Origin: Chlorocebus sabaeus
Taxonomy: Eukaryota; Chordata; Mammalia; Primates; Cercopithecidae
DNA: 64,000 nt
NCBI RefSeq assembly: GCF_047675955.1
Contig: NW_027327424.1
Coordinates: 1-64,000 of the forward strand
Direction: 5' to 3'
Below are positions 1 to 12,739 of this stretch, piece by piece; positions within the stretch are counted from its first letter, which is position 1, and every line of letters begins with the position of its first letter. The notes under the pieces were generated by a model. That model did not search any database, had not been told where the DNA came from, and saw only the letters and a list, made by a program, of their open reading frames with translations. The position numbers and the translations under genes are program-made.

Positions 1-700
1 TTCAAAACTGGAAAGAAGCTTTCTGACAAACTGTTCTGTGTTCTGTTAATTCATCTCACAGAGTTACATCTTTCCCTTCAAGAAGCCTTTCGCTAAGGCT
101 GTTCTTGTGGAATTGGCAAAGGGATATTTCGAAGCCCATAGAGGGCTATGGTGAAAAAGGAAATATCTTCCGTTCAAAACTGGAAAGAAGCTTTCTGAGA
201 AACTGCTCTGTGTTCTGTGAATTCATCTCACAGAGTTACATCTTTCCCTTCAAGAAGCCTTTCGCTAAGGCTGTTCTTGTGGAATTGGCAAAGGGATATT
301 TGGAAGCGCATAGAGGACTATGGTGAAAAAGCAAATATCTTCCGCTCCAAACTGGGAAGAAGCTTTCTGAGAAACTGCTCTGTGTTCTGTTAATTCATCT
401 CACTGAGTTACATCTTTCCCTTCAAGAAGCCTTTCGCTAAGGCTGTTCTTGTGGAATTGTCAAAGGGATATTTGGAAGCCCATAGAGGGCTATGGTGAAA
501 AAGGAAATATCTTCCGTTCAAAACTGGAAAGAAGCTTTCTGAGAAACTGCTCTGTTTTCTGTGAATTCATCTCACAGAGTTACATCTTTCCCTTCAAGAA
601 TCCTTTCGCTAAGGCTGTTCTTGTGGAATTGGCAAAGGGATATTTGGAAGCCCATAGAGGGCTATGGTGAAAAAGGAAATATCTTCCGTTCAAAACTGGA
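1..700 (+). repeat. Left copy of a 33-monomer-offset duplication
   Basis: Rare variants here recur 5,674 bp downstream (33 x 172 minus the two 1 bp deletions in between). They are ctgacaaactgtt after the HindIII site, gaaaaagcaaatatc (about 325 and 6000), the CTCACTGAG variant (about 399 and 6073), aattgtcaaagg (about 456 and 6130) and ctctgttttctgtg (about 550 and 6225). The copies differ at several single bases, for example agaatcc at 597 against agaagcc in the partner. Confidence 0.75.
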
Positions 701-1379
701 AAGAAGCTTTCTGAGAAACTGCTCTGTGTTCTGTGAATTCATCTCACAGAGTTACATCTTTCCCTTCAAGAAGCCTTTCGCTAAGGCTGTTCTTGTGGAA
801 TTGGCAAAGGGATATTTGGAAGCCCATAGAGGGCTATGGTGAAAAAGGAAATACCTTCCGTTCAAAACTGGAAAGAAGCTTTCTGAGAAACTGCTCTGTG
901 TTCTGTGAATTCATCTCACAGAGTTACATCTTTCCCTTCAAGAAGCCTTTCGCTAAGGCTGTTCTTGTGGAATTGGCACAGGGATATTTGGAAGCCCATA
1001 GACGGCTATGTTGAAAAAGGAAATATCTTCCGTTCAAAACTGGAAAGAAGCTTTCTGAGAAACTGGTCTGTGTTCTGTGAATTCATCTCACAGAGTTACA
1101 TCTTTCCCTTCAAGAAGCCTTTCGCTAAGGCTGTTCTTGTGGAATTGGCAAAGGGATATTTGGAAGCCCATAGAGGGCTATGGTGAAAAAGGAAATATCT
1201 TCCGTTCAAAACTGGAAAGAAGCTTTCTGAGAAACTGCTCTGTGTTCTGTGAATTCATCTCACAGAGTTACATCTTTCCCTTCAAGAAGCCTTTCGCTAA
1301 GGCTGTTCTTGTGGAATTGGCAAAGGGATATTTGGAAGCCCATAGAGGGCTATGGTGAAAAAGGAAATATCTTCCGTTC

Positions 1380-2100
1380 AAAACTGGAAAGAAGCTTTCT
1401 GAGAAACTGCTCTGGGTTCTGTTAATTCATATCACAGAGTTACATCTTTCCCTTCAAGAAGCCTTTCGCTAAGGCTGTTCTTGTGGAATTGGCAGAGGGA
1501 TATTTGGAAGCCCATAGAGGGCTATGGTGAAAAAGGAAATATCTTCCGTTCAAAACTGGGAAGAAGCTTTCTGAGAAACTGGTCTGTGTTTTGTTAATTC
1601 ATCTCACAGAGTTACATCTTTCCCTTCAAGAAGCCTTTCGCTAAGGCTGTTCTTGTGGAATTGGCAAAGGGATATTTGGAAGCCCTTAGAGGGCTACGGT
1701 GAAAAAGGAAATATCTTCCGTTCAAAACTGGAAAGAAGCTTTCTGAGAAACTGCTCTGTGTTCTGTTAATTCGTCTCACAGAGTTACATCTTTCCCTTCA
1801 AGAAGCCTTTCGCTAAGGCTGTTCTTGTGGAATTGGCAAAGCGATATTTGGAACCCCTAGAGGGCTATGGTGAAAAAGGAAATATCTTCCGTTCAAAACT
1901 GGAAAGAAACTTTCTGAGAAACTGCTCTGTGTTCTGTGAATTTATCTCACAGAGTTACATCTTTCCCTTCAAGAAGCCTTTCGCTAAGGCTGTTCTTGTG
2001 GAATTGGCAAAGGGATATTTGGAAGCCCATAGAGGGCTATGGTGAAAAAGGAAATATCTTCCTTTCACAACTGGAAAGAAGCTTTCTGAGAAACTGCTCT
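1380..2100 (+). repeat. Cassette of linked rare variants, copy 1 of 4
   Basis: Four adjacent monomers carry an ordered set of rare states: ctctgggttctgttaattc; ggtctgtgttttgttaattc; cccttagagggctacgg; and the 1 bp-deleted ggaacccctagaggg preceded by aaagcgata. The same order returns near 3.8-4.6, 10.7-11.5 and 59.4-60.2 kb. It therefore marks a dispersed cassette inside the array rather than random monomer variation. Confidence 0.72.
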
Positions 2101-3779
2101 GTGTTCTGTTAATTCATCTCACAGAGTTACATCTTTCCCTTCAAGAAGCCTTTCGCTAAGGCTGCTCTTGTGGAAGTGGCAAAGGGATATTTGGAAGCCC
2201 ATAGAGGTCTATGGTGAAAAAGGAAATATCTTCCGTTCAAAACTGGAAAGAAGCTTTCTGAGAAACTGCTCTGTGTTCTGTGAATTCATCTCACAGAGTT
2301 ACATCTTTCCCTTCAAGAAGCCTTTCGCTAAGGCTGTTCTTGTGGAATTGGCAAAGGGATATTTGGAAGCCCATAGATGTCTATGGTGAAAAAGGAAATA
2401 TCTTCCGTTCAAAACTGGAAAGAAACTTTCTGAGAAACTGCTCTGGGTTCTGTTAATTCATCTCACAGAGTTACATCTTTCCCTTCAAGAAGCCTTTCGC
2501 TAAGGCTGTTCTTGTGGAATTGGCAAAGGGATATTTGGAAGCCCATAGGGGCCTATGGTGAAAAAGGAAATATCTTCCTTTCAAAACTGGAAAGAAGCTT
2601 TCTGAGAAACTGCTCTGTGTTCTGTGAATTCATCTCACAGAATTACATCTTGCCCTTCAAGAAGCCTTTCGCTAAGGCTGTTCTTGTGGAATTGGGAAAG
2701 CGATATTTGGAAGCCCATAGAGGGCTATGGTGAAAAAGGAAATATCTTCCGTTCAAAACTGGAAAGAAGCTTTCTGAGAAACTGCTCTGTGTTCTGTGAA
2801 TTCATCTCACAGAGTTACATCTTTCCCTTCAAGAAGCCTTTCGCTAAGGCTGTTCTTGTGGCATTGGCAAAGGGATATTTGGAAGCCCATAGAGGCCTAT
2901 GGTGAAAAAGGAAATATCTTCCGTTCAAAACTGGAAAGAAGCTTTCTGAGAAACTGCTCTGTGTTCTGTTAATTCATCTCACAGAGTTACATCTTTCCCT
3001 TCAAGAAGCCTTTCGCTAAGGCTGTTCTTGTGGAATTGGCAAAGGGATATTTGGAAGCCCATAGAGGGCTACGGTGAAAAAGGAAATATCTTCCGTTCAA
3101 AACTGGAAAGAAGCTTTCTGAGAAACTGCTCTGTGTTCTGTGAATTCATCTCACAGAGTTACATCTTTCCCTTCAAGAAGCCTTTCGCTAAGGCTGTTCT
3201 TGTGGAATTGGCAAAGGGATATTTGGAAGCCCATAGAGGGCTATGGTGAAAAAGGAAATATCTTCCGTTCAAAACTGGAAAGAAGCTTTCTGAGAAACTG
3301 CTCTGTGTTCTGTGAATTCATCTCACAGAGTTACATCTTTCCCTTCAAGAAGCCTTTCGCTAAGGCTGTTCTTGTGGAATTGGCAAAGGGATATTTGGAA
3401 GCCCATAGAGGGCTATGGTGAAAAAGGAAATATCTTCCGTTCAAAACTGGAAAGAAGCTTTCTGAGAAACTGCTCTGTGTTCTGTGAATTCATCTCACAG
3501 AGTTACATCTTTCCCTTCAAGAAGCCTTTCCCTAAGGCTGTTCTTGTGGAATTGGCACAGGGATATTTGGAAGCCCATAGACGGCTATGTTGAAAAAGGA
3601 AATATCTTCCGTTCAAAACTGGAAAGAAGCTTTCTGAGAAACTGCTCTGTGTTCTGTGAATTCATCTCACAGAGTTACATCTTTCCCTTCAAGAAGCCTT
3701 TCGCTAAGGCTGTTCTTGTGGAATTGGCAAAGGGATATTTGGAAGCCCATAGAGGGCTATGGTGATAAAGGAAATATCT

Positions 3780-4460
3780 TCCGTTCAAAACTGGGAAGAA
3801 GCTTTCTGAGAAACTGTTCTGTGTTTTGTTAATTCATCTCACAGAGTTACATCTTTCCCTTCAAGAAGCCTTTCGCTAAGGCTGTTCTTGTGGAATTGGC
3901 AAAGGGATATTTGGAAGCCCTTAGAGGGCTACGGTGAAAAAGGAAATATCTTCCGTTCAAAACTGGAAAGAAGCTTTCTGAGAAACTGCTCTGTGTTCTG
4001 TTAATTGGTCTCACAGAGTTACATCTTTCCCTTCAAGAAGCCTTTCGCTAAGGCTGTTCTTGTGGAATTGGCAAAGCGATATTTGGAACCCCTAGAGGGC
4101 TATGGTGAAAAAGTAAATATCTTCCGTTCAAAACTGGAAAGAAGCTTTCTGAGAAACTGCTCTGTGTTCTGTGAATTCATCTCACAGAGTTACATCTATC
4201 CCTTCAAGAAGCCTTTCGCTAAGGCTGTTCTTGTGGAATTGGCAAAGGGATATTTGGAAGCCCATAGAGGGCCATGGTGAAAAAGGAAATATCTTCCGTT
4301 CAAAACTGGAAAGAAGCTTTCTGAGAAACTGCTCTGTGTTCTGTGAATTCATCTCACAGAGTTACATCTTTCCCTTCAAGAAGCCTTTCGTTAAGGCTGT
4401 TCTTGTGGAATTGGCAAAGGGATATTTGGAAGCCCATAGAGGACTATGGTGAAAAAGGAA
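3780..4460 (+). repeat. Cassette of linked rare variants, copy 2 of 4
   Basis: The ordered variants seen are ctgtgttttgttaattc (about 3830), cccttagagggctacgg (about 3920) and ggaacccctagaggg (about 4086). The last lies 2,235 bp after its copy 1 equivalent, which is 13 monomers less one base. A TTCGTTAAGG monomer ending in GGACTATGG follows at about 4389-4447. Confidence 0.7.
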
Positions 4461-5674
4461 ATATCTTCCGTTCAAAACTGGGAAGAAGCTTTCTGAGAAA
4501 CTGTTCTGTGTTCTGTTAATTCATCTCACAGAGTTACATCTTTCCCTTCAAGAAGCCTTTCGCTAAGGCTGTTCTTGTGGAATTGGCAAAGGGATATTTG
4601 GAAGCCCATAGAGGCCTATGGTGAAAAAGGAAATATCTTCCGTTCAAAACTGGAAAGAAGCTTTCTGAGAAACTGCTCTGTGTTCTGTGAATTCATCTCA
4701 CAGAGTTACATCTTTCCCTTCAAGAAGCCTTTCGCTGAGGCTGTTCTTGGGGAATTGGCAAAGGGATATTTGGAAGCCCATAGAGGGCTATGGTGAAAAA
4801 GGAAATATCTTCCGTTCAAAACTGGAAAGAAGCTTTCTGAGAAACTGCTCTGTGTTTTGTGAATTCATCTCACAGAGTTACATCTTTCCCTACAAGAAGC
4901 CTTTCGCTAAGGCTGTTCTTGTGGAATTGGCAAAGGGATATTTGGAAGCCCATAGAGGGCTATGGTGAAAAAGGAAATATCTTCCGTTCAAAACTGGAAA
5001 GAAGCTTTCTGAGAAACTGCTCTGTGTTCTGTTAATTCATCTCACAGAGTTACATCTTTCCCTTCAAGAAGCCTTTCGCTAAGGCTGTTCTTGTGGAATT
5101 GGCAAAGAGATATTTGGAAGCCCTTAGATGTCTATGGTGAAAAAGGAAATATCTTCCGTTCAAAACTGGAAAGAAGCTTTCTGAGAAACTGCTCTGGGTT
5201 CTGTTAATTCATCTCACAGAGTTACATCTTTCCCTTCAAGAAGCCTTTCGCTAAGGCTATTCTTGTGGAATTGGCAAAGAGATATTTGGAAGCCCATAGA
5301 GGCCTAAGGTGAAAAAGGAAATATCTTCCTTTCAAAATTGGAAAGAAGCTTTCTGAGAAACTGCTCTGTGTTCTGTTAATTCATCTCACAGAATTACATC
5401 TTTCCCTTCAAGAATCCTTTCGCTAAGGCTGTTCTTGTGGAATTGGCAAAGCGATATTTGGAAGCCCATAGAGGGCTATGGTGAAAAAGGAAATATCTTC
5501 CGTTCAAAACTGGAAAGAAGCTTTCTGACAAACTGCTCTGTGTTCTGTGAATTCATCTCACAGAGTTACATCTTTCCCTTCAAGAAGCCTTTCCCTAAGG
5601 CTGTTCTTGTGGAATTGGCAAAGGGATGTTTGGAAGCCCATAGAGGCCTATGGTGAAAAAGGAAATATCTTCCG

Positions 5675-6374
5675 TTCAAAACTGGAAAGAAGCTTTCTGA
5701 CAAACTGTTCTGTGTTCTGTTAATTCATCTCACAGAGTTACATCTTTCCCTTCAAGAAGCCTTTCGCTAAGGCTGTTCTTGTGGAATTGGCAAAGGGATA
5801 TTTGGAAGCCCATAGAGGGCTATGGTGAAAAAGGAAATATCTTCCGTTCAAAACTGGAAAGAAGCTTTCTGAGAAACTGCTCTGTGTTCTGTGAATTCAT
5901 CTCACAGAGTTATATCTTTCCCTTCAAGAAGCCTTTCGCTAAGGCTGTTCTTGTGGAATTGGCAAAGGGATATTTGGAAGCCCATAGAGGACTATGGTGA
6001 AAAAGCAAATATCTTCCGTTCAAAACTGGGAAGAAGCTTTCTGAGAAACTGCTCTGTGTTCTGTTAATTCATCTCACTGAGTTACATCTTTCCCTTCAAG
6101 AAGCCTTTCGCTAAGGCTGTTCTTGTGGAATTGTCAAAGGGATATTTGGAAGCCCATAGAGGGCTATGGTGAAAAAGGAAATATCTTCCGTTCAAAACTG
6201 GAAAGAAGCTTTCTGAGAAACTGCTCTGTTTTCTGTGAATTCATCTCACAGAGTTACATCTTTCCCTTCAAGAAGCCTTTCGCTAAGGCTGTTCTTGTGG
6301 AATTGGCAAAGGGATATTTGGAAGCCCATAGAGGGCTATGGTGAAAAAGGAAATATCTTCCGTTCAAAACTGGA
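5675..6374 (+). repeat. Right copy of the 33-monomer-offset duplication
   Basis: This is the partner of the window's first ~700 bp. The same rare variants occur in the same order, at an offset of 5,674 bp. Because the left copy is cut by the window edge, the true extent of the duplication is unknown. Confidence 0.72.
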
Positions 6375-6721
6375 AAGAAGCTTTCTGAGAAACTGCTCTG
6401 TGTTCTGTGAATTCATCTCACAGAGTTACATCTTTCCCTTCAAGAAGCCTTTCGTTAAGGCTGTTCTTGTGGAATTGGCAAAGGGATAATTGGAAGCCCA
6501 TAGAGGCCTATGGTGAAAAAGGAAATATCTTCCGTTCAAAACTGGAAAGAAGCTTTCTGAGAAACTGTTCTGTGTTCTGTGAATTCATCTCACAGAATTA
6601 CATCTTTCCCTTCAAGGAGCCTTTCGCTAAGGCTGTTCTTTTGGAATTGGCAAAGCGATATTTGGAAGCCCATAGAGGGCTATGGTGAAAAAGGAAATAT
6701 CTTCCGTTCAAAACTGGAAAG

Positions 6722-8613
6722 AAGCTTTCTGAGAAACTGCTCTGTGTTCTGTGAATTCATCTCACAGAGTTACATCTTTCCCTTCAAGAAGCCTTTCGCT
6801 AAGGCTGTTCTTGTGGAATTGGCAAAGGGATATTTGGAAGCCCATAGACGGCTATGTTGAAAAAGGAAATATCTTCCGTTCAAAACTGGAAAGAAGCTTT
6901 CTGAGAAACTGCTCTGTGTTCTGTGAATTCATCTCACAGAGTTACATCTTTCCCTTCAAGAAGCCTTTCGCTAAGGCTGTTCTTGTGGAATTGGCAAAGG
7001 GATATTTGGAAGCCCATAGAGGCCTATGGTGAAAAAGGAAATATCTTCCGTTCAAAACTGGAAAGAAGCTTTCTGAGAAACTGCTCTGTGTTCTGTGAAT
7101 TCATCTCACAGAGTTACATCTTTCCCTTCAAGAAGCCTTTCGCTAAGGCTGTTCTTGTGGAATTGGCAAAGGGATATTTGGAAGCCCATAGAGGCCTATG
7201 GTGAAAAAGGAAATATCTTCCTTTCAAAACTGGAAAGAAGCTTTCTGAGAAACTGCTCTGTGTTCTGTGAATTCATCTCACAGAGATACATCTTTCCCTT
7301 CAAGAAGCCTTTCGCTAAGGCTGCTCTTGTGGAATTGGCAAAGGGATATTTGGAAGCCCATGGAGGTCTATGGTGAAAAAGGAAATGTCTTCCGTTCAAA
7401 ACTGGAAAGAAGCTTTCTGAGAAACTGCTCTGTGTTCTGTGAATTCATCTCACAGAGTTACATCTTTCCCTTCAAGAAGCCTTTCCCTAAGGCTGTTCTT
7501 GTGGAATTGGCAAAGGGATATTTGGAAGCCCATAGAGGCCTATGGTGAAAAAGGAAATATCTTCCGTTCAAAACTGGAAAGAAGCTTTCTGAGAAACTGC
7601 TCTGTGTTCTGTGAATTCATCTCACAGAATTACATCTTTCCCTTCAAGAAGCCTTTCGCTAAGGCTGTTCTTGTGGAATTGGCAAAGCGATATTTGGAAG
7701 CCCATAGAGGGCTATGGTGAAAAAGGAAATATCTTCCGTTCAAAACTGGAAAGAAGCTTTCTGAGAAACTGCTCTGTGTTCTGTGAATTCATCTCACAGA
7801 GTTACATCTTTCCCTTCAAGAAGCCTTTCGCTAAGGCTGTTCTTGAGGAATTGGCAAAGGGATATTTGGAAGCCCATAGACGGCTATGGTGAAAAAGGAA
7901 AAATCTTCCGTTCAAAACTGGAAAGAAGCTTTCTGAGAAACTGATCTGTGTTCTGTGAATTCATCTCACAGAGTTACATCTTTCCCTTCAAGACGCCTTT
8001 CGCTGAGGCTGTTCTTGTGGAATTGGCAAAGCGATATTTGGAAGCCCATAGAGGGCTATGGTGAAAAAGGAAATATCTTCCGTTCAAAACTGGAAAGAAT
8101 CTTTCTGAGAAACTGCTCTGTGTTCTGTGAATTCATCTCACAGAGTTACATCTTTCCCTTCAAGAAGCCTTTCGCTAAGGCTGTTCTTGTGGAATTGGCA
8201 AAGGGATATTTGGAAGCCCTTAGATGTCTATGGTGAAAAAGGAAATATCTTCCGTTCAAAACTGGAAAGAAGCTTTCTGAGAAACTGCTCTGTGTTCTGT
8301 GAATTCATCTCACAGAGTTACATCTTTCCCTTCAAGAAGCCTTTCGCTAAGGCTGTTCTTGTGGAATTGGCAAAGAGATATTTGGAAGCCCATAGAGGCC
8401 TATGGTGAAAAAGGAAATATCTTCCGTTCAAAACTGGAAAGAAGCTTTCTGAGAAACTGCTCTGTGTTCTGTGAATTCATCTCACAGAATTACATCTTTC
8501 CCTTCAAGAAGCCTTTCGCTAAGGCTGTTCTTGTGGAATTGGCAAAGGGATATTTGGAAGCCCATAGAGGGCTATGGTGAAAAAGGAAATATCTTCCGTT
8601 CAAAACTGGAAAG
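6722..8613 (+). repeat. 11-monomer unit (1,892 bp), first copy
   Basis: 1,892 bp is exactly 11 x 172. Shared rare states are gacggctatgttgaaaaagg (6847 and 8739), cttcctttcaaaac followed by cacagagatacatc (about 7280 and 9172), ctaaggctgctcttg (about 7316 and 9208) and ctttccctaagg (about 7485 and 9377). A few differences, such as tggaggtctatgg (7360) against tagaggtctatgg (9252), show the copies have begun to diverge. Confidence 0.82.
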
Positions 8614-9600
8614 AAGCTTTCTGAGAAACTGCTCTGTGTTCTGTGAATTCATCTCACAGAGTTACATCTTTCCCTTCAAGAAGCCTTTCGCTAAGGCTGT
8701 TCTTGTGGAATTGGCAAAGGGATATTTGGAAGCCCATAGACGGCTATGTTGAAAAAGGAAATATCTTCCGTTCAAAACTGGAAAGAAGCTTTCTGAGAAA
8801 CTGCTCTGTGTTCTGTGAATTCATCTCACAGAGTTACATCTTTCCCTTCAAGAAGCCTTTCGCTAAGGCTGTTCTTGTGGAATTGGCAAAGGGATATTTG
8901 GAAGCCCATAGAGGCCTATGGTGAAAAAGGAAATATCTTCCGTTCAAAACTGGAAAGAAGCTTTCTGAGAAACTGCTCTGTGTTCTGTGAATTCATCTCA
9001 CAGAGTTACATCTTTCCCTTCAAGAAGCCTTTCGCTAAGGCTGTTCTTGTGGAATTGGCAAAGGGATATTTGGAAGCCCATAGAGGCCTATGGTGAAAAA
9101 GGAAATATCTTCCTTTCAAAACTGGAAAGAAGCTTTCTGAGAAACTGCTCTGTGTTCTGTGAATTCATCTCACAGAGATACATCTTTCCCTTCAAGAAGC
9201 CTTTCGCTAAGGCTGCTCTTGTGGAATTGGCAAAGGGATATTTGGAAGCCCATAGAGGTCTATGGTGAAAAAGGAAATATCTTCCGTTCAAAACTGGAAA
9301 GAAGCTTTCTGAGAAACTGCTCTGTGTTCTGTGAATTCATCTCACAGAGTTACATCTTTCCCTTCAAGAAGCCTTTCCCTAAGGCTGTTCTTGTGGAATT
9401 GGCAAAGGGATATTTGGAAGCCCATAGAGGCCTATGGTGAAAAAGGAAATATCTTCCGTTCAAAACTGGAAAGAAGCTTTCTGAGAAACTGCTCTGTGTT
9501 CTGTGAATTCATCTCACAGAATTACATCTTTCCCTTCCAGAAGCCTTTCGCTAAGGCTGTTCTTGTGGAATTGGCAAAGCGATATTTGGAAGCCCATAGA
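8614..9600 (+). repeat. 11-monomer unit, second (partial) copy
   Basis: It carries the same ordered variants as 6722-7708, offset by 1,892 bp. The match fades after about 9600, where the next monomers carry a different state (ctctgggttctcttaattc at about 9665). Part of this segment is also collinear with 51.5-52.4 kb. Confidence 0.8.
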
Positions 9601-10677
9601 CGGCTATGGTGAAAAAGGAAATATCTTCCGTTCAAAACTGGAAAGAAGCTTTCTGAGAAACTGCTCTGGGTTCTCTTAATTCATCTCACAGAGTTACATC
9701 TTTCCCTTCAAGAAGCCTTTCGCTAAGGCTGTTCTTGTGGAATTGGCAAAGAGATATTTGGAAGCCCATAGAGGCCTATGGTGAAAAAGGAAATATCTTC
9801 CTTTCAAAATTGGAAAGAAGCTTTCTGAGAAACTGCTCTGTGTTCTGTGAATTCATCTCACAGAATTACATCTTTCCCTTCAAGAATCCTTTCGCTAAGG
9901 CTGTTCTTGTGGAATTGGCAAAGCGATATTTGGAAGCCCATAGAGGGCTATGGTGAAAAAGGAAATATCTTCCGTTCAAAACTGGAAAGAAGCTTTCTGA
10001 GAAACTGCTCTGTGTTCTGTGAATTCATCTCACAGAGTTACATCTTTCCCTTCAAGAAGCCTTTCGCTAAGGCTGTTCTTGTGGAATTGGCAAAGGGATG
10101 TTTGGAAGCCCATAGAGGCCTATGGTGAAAAAGGAAATATCTTCCGTTCAAAACTGGAAAGAAGCTTTCTGAGAAACTGCTCTGTGTTCTGTGAATTCAT
10201 CTCACAGAGTTACATCTTTCCCTTCAAGTAGCCTTTCGCTAAGGCTGTTCTTGTGGAATTGGCAAAGGGATATTTGGAAGCCCATAGAGGGCTATGGTGA
10301 AAAAGGAAATATCTTCCGTTCAAAACTGGAAAGAAGCTTTCTGAGAAACTGCTCTGTGTTCTGTGAATTCATCTCACAGAGTTACATCTTTCCCTTCAAG
10401 AAGCCTTTCGCTAAGGCTGTTCTTGTGGAATTGGCAAAGGGAGATTTGGAAGCCCATAGAGGGCTATGGTGAAAAAGGAAATATCTTCCGTTCAAAACTG
10501 GAAAGAAGCTTTCTGAGAAACTGCTCTGTGTTCTGTGAATTCATCTCACAGAGTTACATCTTTCCCTTCAAGAAGCCTTTCGCTAAGGCTGTTCTTGTGG
10601 AATTGGCAAAGGGATATTTGGAAGCCCATAGAGGGCTATGGTGAAAAAGGAAATATCTTCCGTTCAAAACTGGAAAG

Positions 10678-11900
10678 AAGCTTTCTGAGAAACTGCTCTG
10701 GGTTCTGTTAATTCATCTCACAGAGTTACATGTTTCCCTTCAAGAAGCCTTTCGCTAAGGCTGTTCTTGTGGAATTGGCAAAGGGATATTTGGAAGCCCA
10801 TAGAGGGCTATGGTGAAAAAGGAAATATCTTCCGTTCAAAACTGGAAAGAAGCTTTCTGAGAAACTGGTCTGTGTTTTGTTAATTCATCTCACAGAGTTA
10901 CATCTTTCCCTTCAAGAAGCCTTTCGCTAAGGCTGTTCTTGTGGAATTGGCAAAGGGATATTTGGAAGCCCTTAGAGGGCTACGGTGAAAAAGGAAATAT
11001 CTTCCGTTCAAAACTGGAAAGCAGCTTTCTGAGAAACTGCTCTGTGTTCTGTTAATTCATCTCACAGAGTTACATCTTTCCCTTCAAGAAGCCTTTCGCT
11101 CAGGCTGTTCTTGTGGAATTGGCAAAGCGATATTTGGAACCCCTAGAGGGCTATGATGAAAAAGGAAATATCTTCCGTTCAAAACTGGAAAGAAGCTTTC
11201 TGAGAAACTGCTCTGTGTCTGTGAATTCATCTCACAGAGTTACATCTTTCCCTTCAAGAAGCTTTTCACTAAGGCTGTTCTTGTGGAATTGGCAAAGGGA
11301 TATTTGGAAGCCCATAGAGGGCTATGGTGAAAAAGGAAATATCTTTCGTTCAAAACTGGAAAGAAGCTTTCTGAGAAACTGCTCTGTGTTCTGTGAATTC
11401 ATCTCACAGAGTTACATCTTTCCCTTCAAGAAGCCTTTCGTTAAGGCTGTTCTTGTGGAATTGGCAAAGGGATATTTGGAAGCCCATAGATTACTATGGT
11501 GAAAAAGGAAATATCTTCCGTTCAAAACTGGGAAGAAGCTTTCTGAGAAACTGTTCTGTGTTCTGTTAATTCATCTCACAGAGTTACATCTTTCCCTTCA
11601 AGAAGCCTTTCGCTAAGGCTGTTCTTGTGGAATTGGCAAAGGGATATTTGGAAGCCCATAGAGGGCTATGGTGAAAAAGGAAATATCTTCCGTTCAAAAC
11701 TGGAAAGAAGCTTTCTGAGAAACTGCTCTGTGTTCTGTGAATTCATCTCACAGAGTTATATCTTTCCCTTCAAGAAGCCTTTCGCTAAGGCTGTTCTGGT
11801 GGAATTGGCAAAGGGATATTTGGAAGCCCATAGAGGACTATGGTGAAAAAGGAAATATCTTCCGTTCAAAACTGGGAAGAAGCTTTCTGAGAAACTGCTC
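10678..11900 (+). repeat. Cassette copy 3 of 4, collinear with 59.4-60.6 kb
   Basis: It holds ctctgggttctgtta, the rare ACATGTTTCCC (about 10728), ggtctgtgttttgtt, cccttagagggctacgg, TTCGCTCAGGCTG (about 11097), ggaacccctagagg, the variant CTATGATGAAAAAGG and TTCACTAAGG (about 11265), in that order. Every one of these recurs 48,683-48,684 bp to the right. The one-base shift is a private T deletion at about 11217 (ctctgtgtctgtg). Confidence 0.8.
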
Positions 11901-12739
11901 TGTGTTCTGTTAATTCATCTCACAGAGTTACATCTTTCCCTTCAAGAAGCCTTTCGCTAAGGCTGTTCTTGTGGAATTGGCAAAGGGATATTTGGAAGCC
12001 TATAGAGGGCTATGGTGAAAAAGGAAATATCTTCCGTTCAAAACTGGAAAGAAGCTTTCTGAGAAACTGCTCTGTGTACTGTTAATTCATCTCACAGAGT
12101 TACATCTTTCCCTTCAAGAAGCCTTTCGCTAAGGCTGTTCTTGTGGAATTGGCAAAGGGATATTTGGAAGCCCATAGAGGTCTATGGTGAAAAAGGAAAT
12201 ATCTTCCGTTCAAAATTGGAAAGAAGCTTTCTGAGAAACTGCTCTGTGTTCTGTTAATTCATCTCACAGAGTTACATCTTTCCCTTCAAGAAGTCTTTCG
12301 CTAAGGCTGTTCTTGTGGAATTGGCAAAGGGATGTTTGGAAGCCCATAGAGGCCTATGGTGAAAAAGGAAATATCATCCGTTCAAAACTGGAAAGAAGCT
12401 TTCTGAGAAACTGCTCTGTGTTCTGTGAATTCATCTCACAGAATTATATCTTTCCCTTCAAGAAGCCTTTCGCTAAGGCTGTTCTTGTGGAATTGGCAAA
12501 GGGATATTTGGAAGCCCATAGAGGGCTATGGTGAAAAAGGAAATATCTTCCGTTCAAAACTGGAAAGAAGCTTTCTGAGAAACTGCTCTGTGTTCTGTGA
12601 ATTCATCTCACAGAGTTACATCTTTCCCTTCAAGAAGCCTTTCGCTAAGGCTGTTCTTGTGGAATTGGCAAAGGGATATTTGGAAGCCCATAGAGGGCTA
12701 TGGTGAAAAAGGAAATATCTTCCGTTCAAAACTGGAAAG

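Noticed and set aside
11113..11502. Longest open frame in the window, 129 codons
   Set aside because: It is created by two 1 bp deletions (ggaacccc at 11137 and ctctgtgtctg at about 11217) that join satellite frames. It is not conserved in the equivalent segment at 59.8 kb, where the second deletion is absent.
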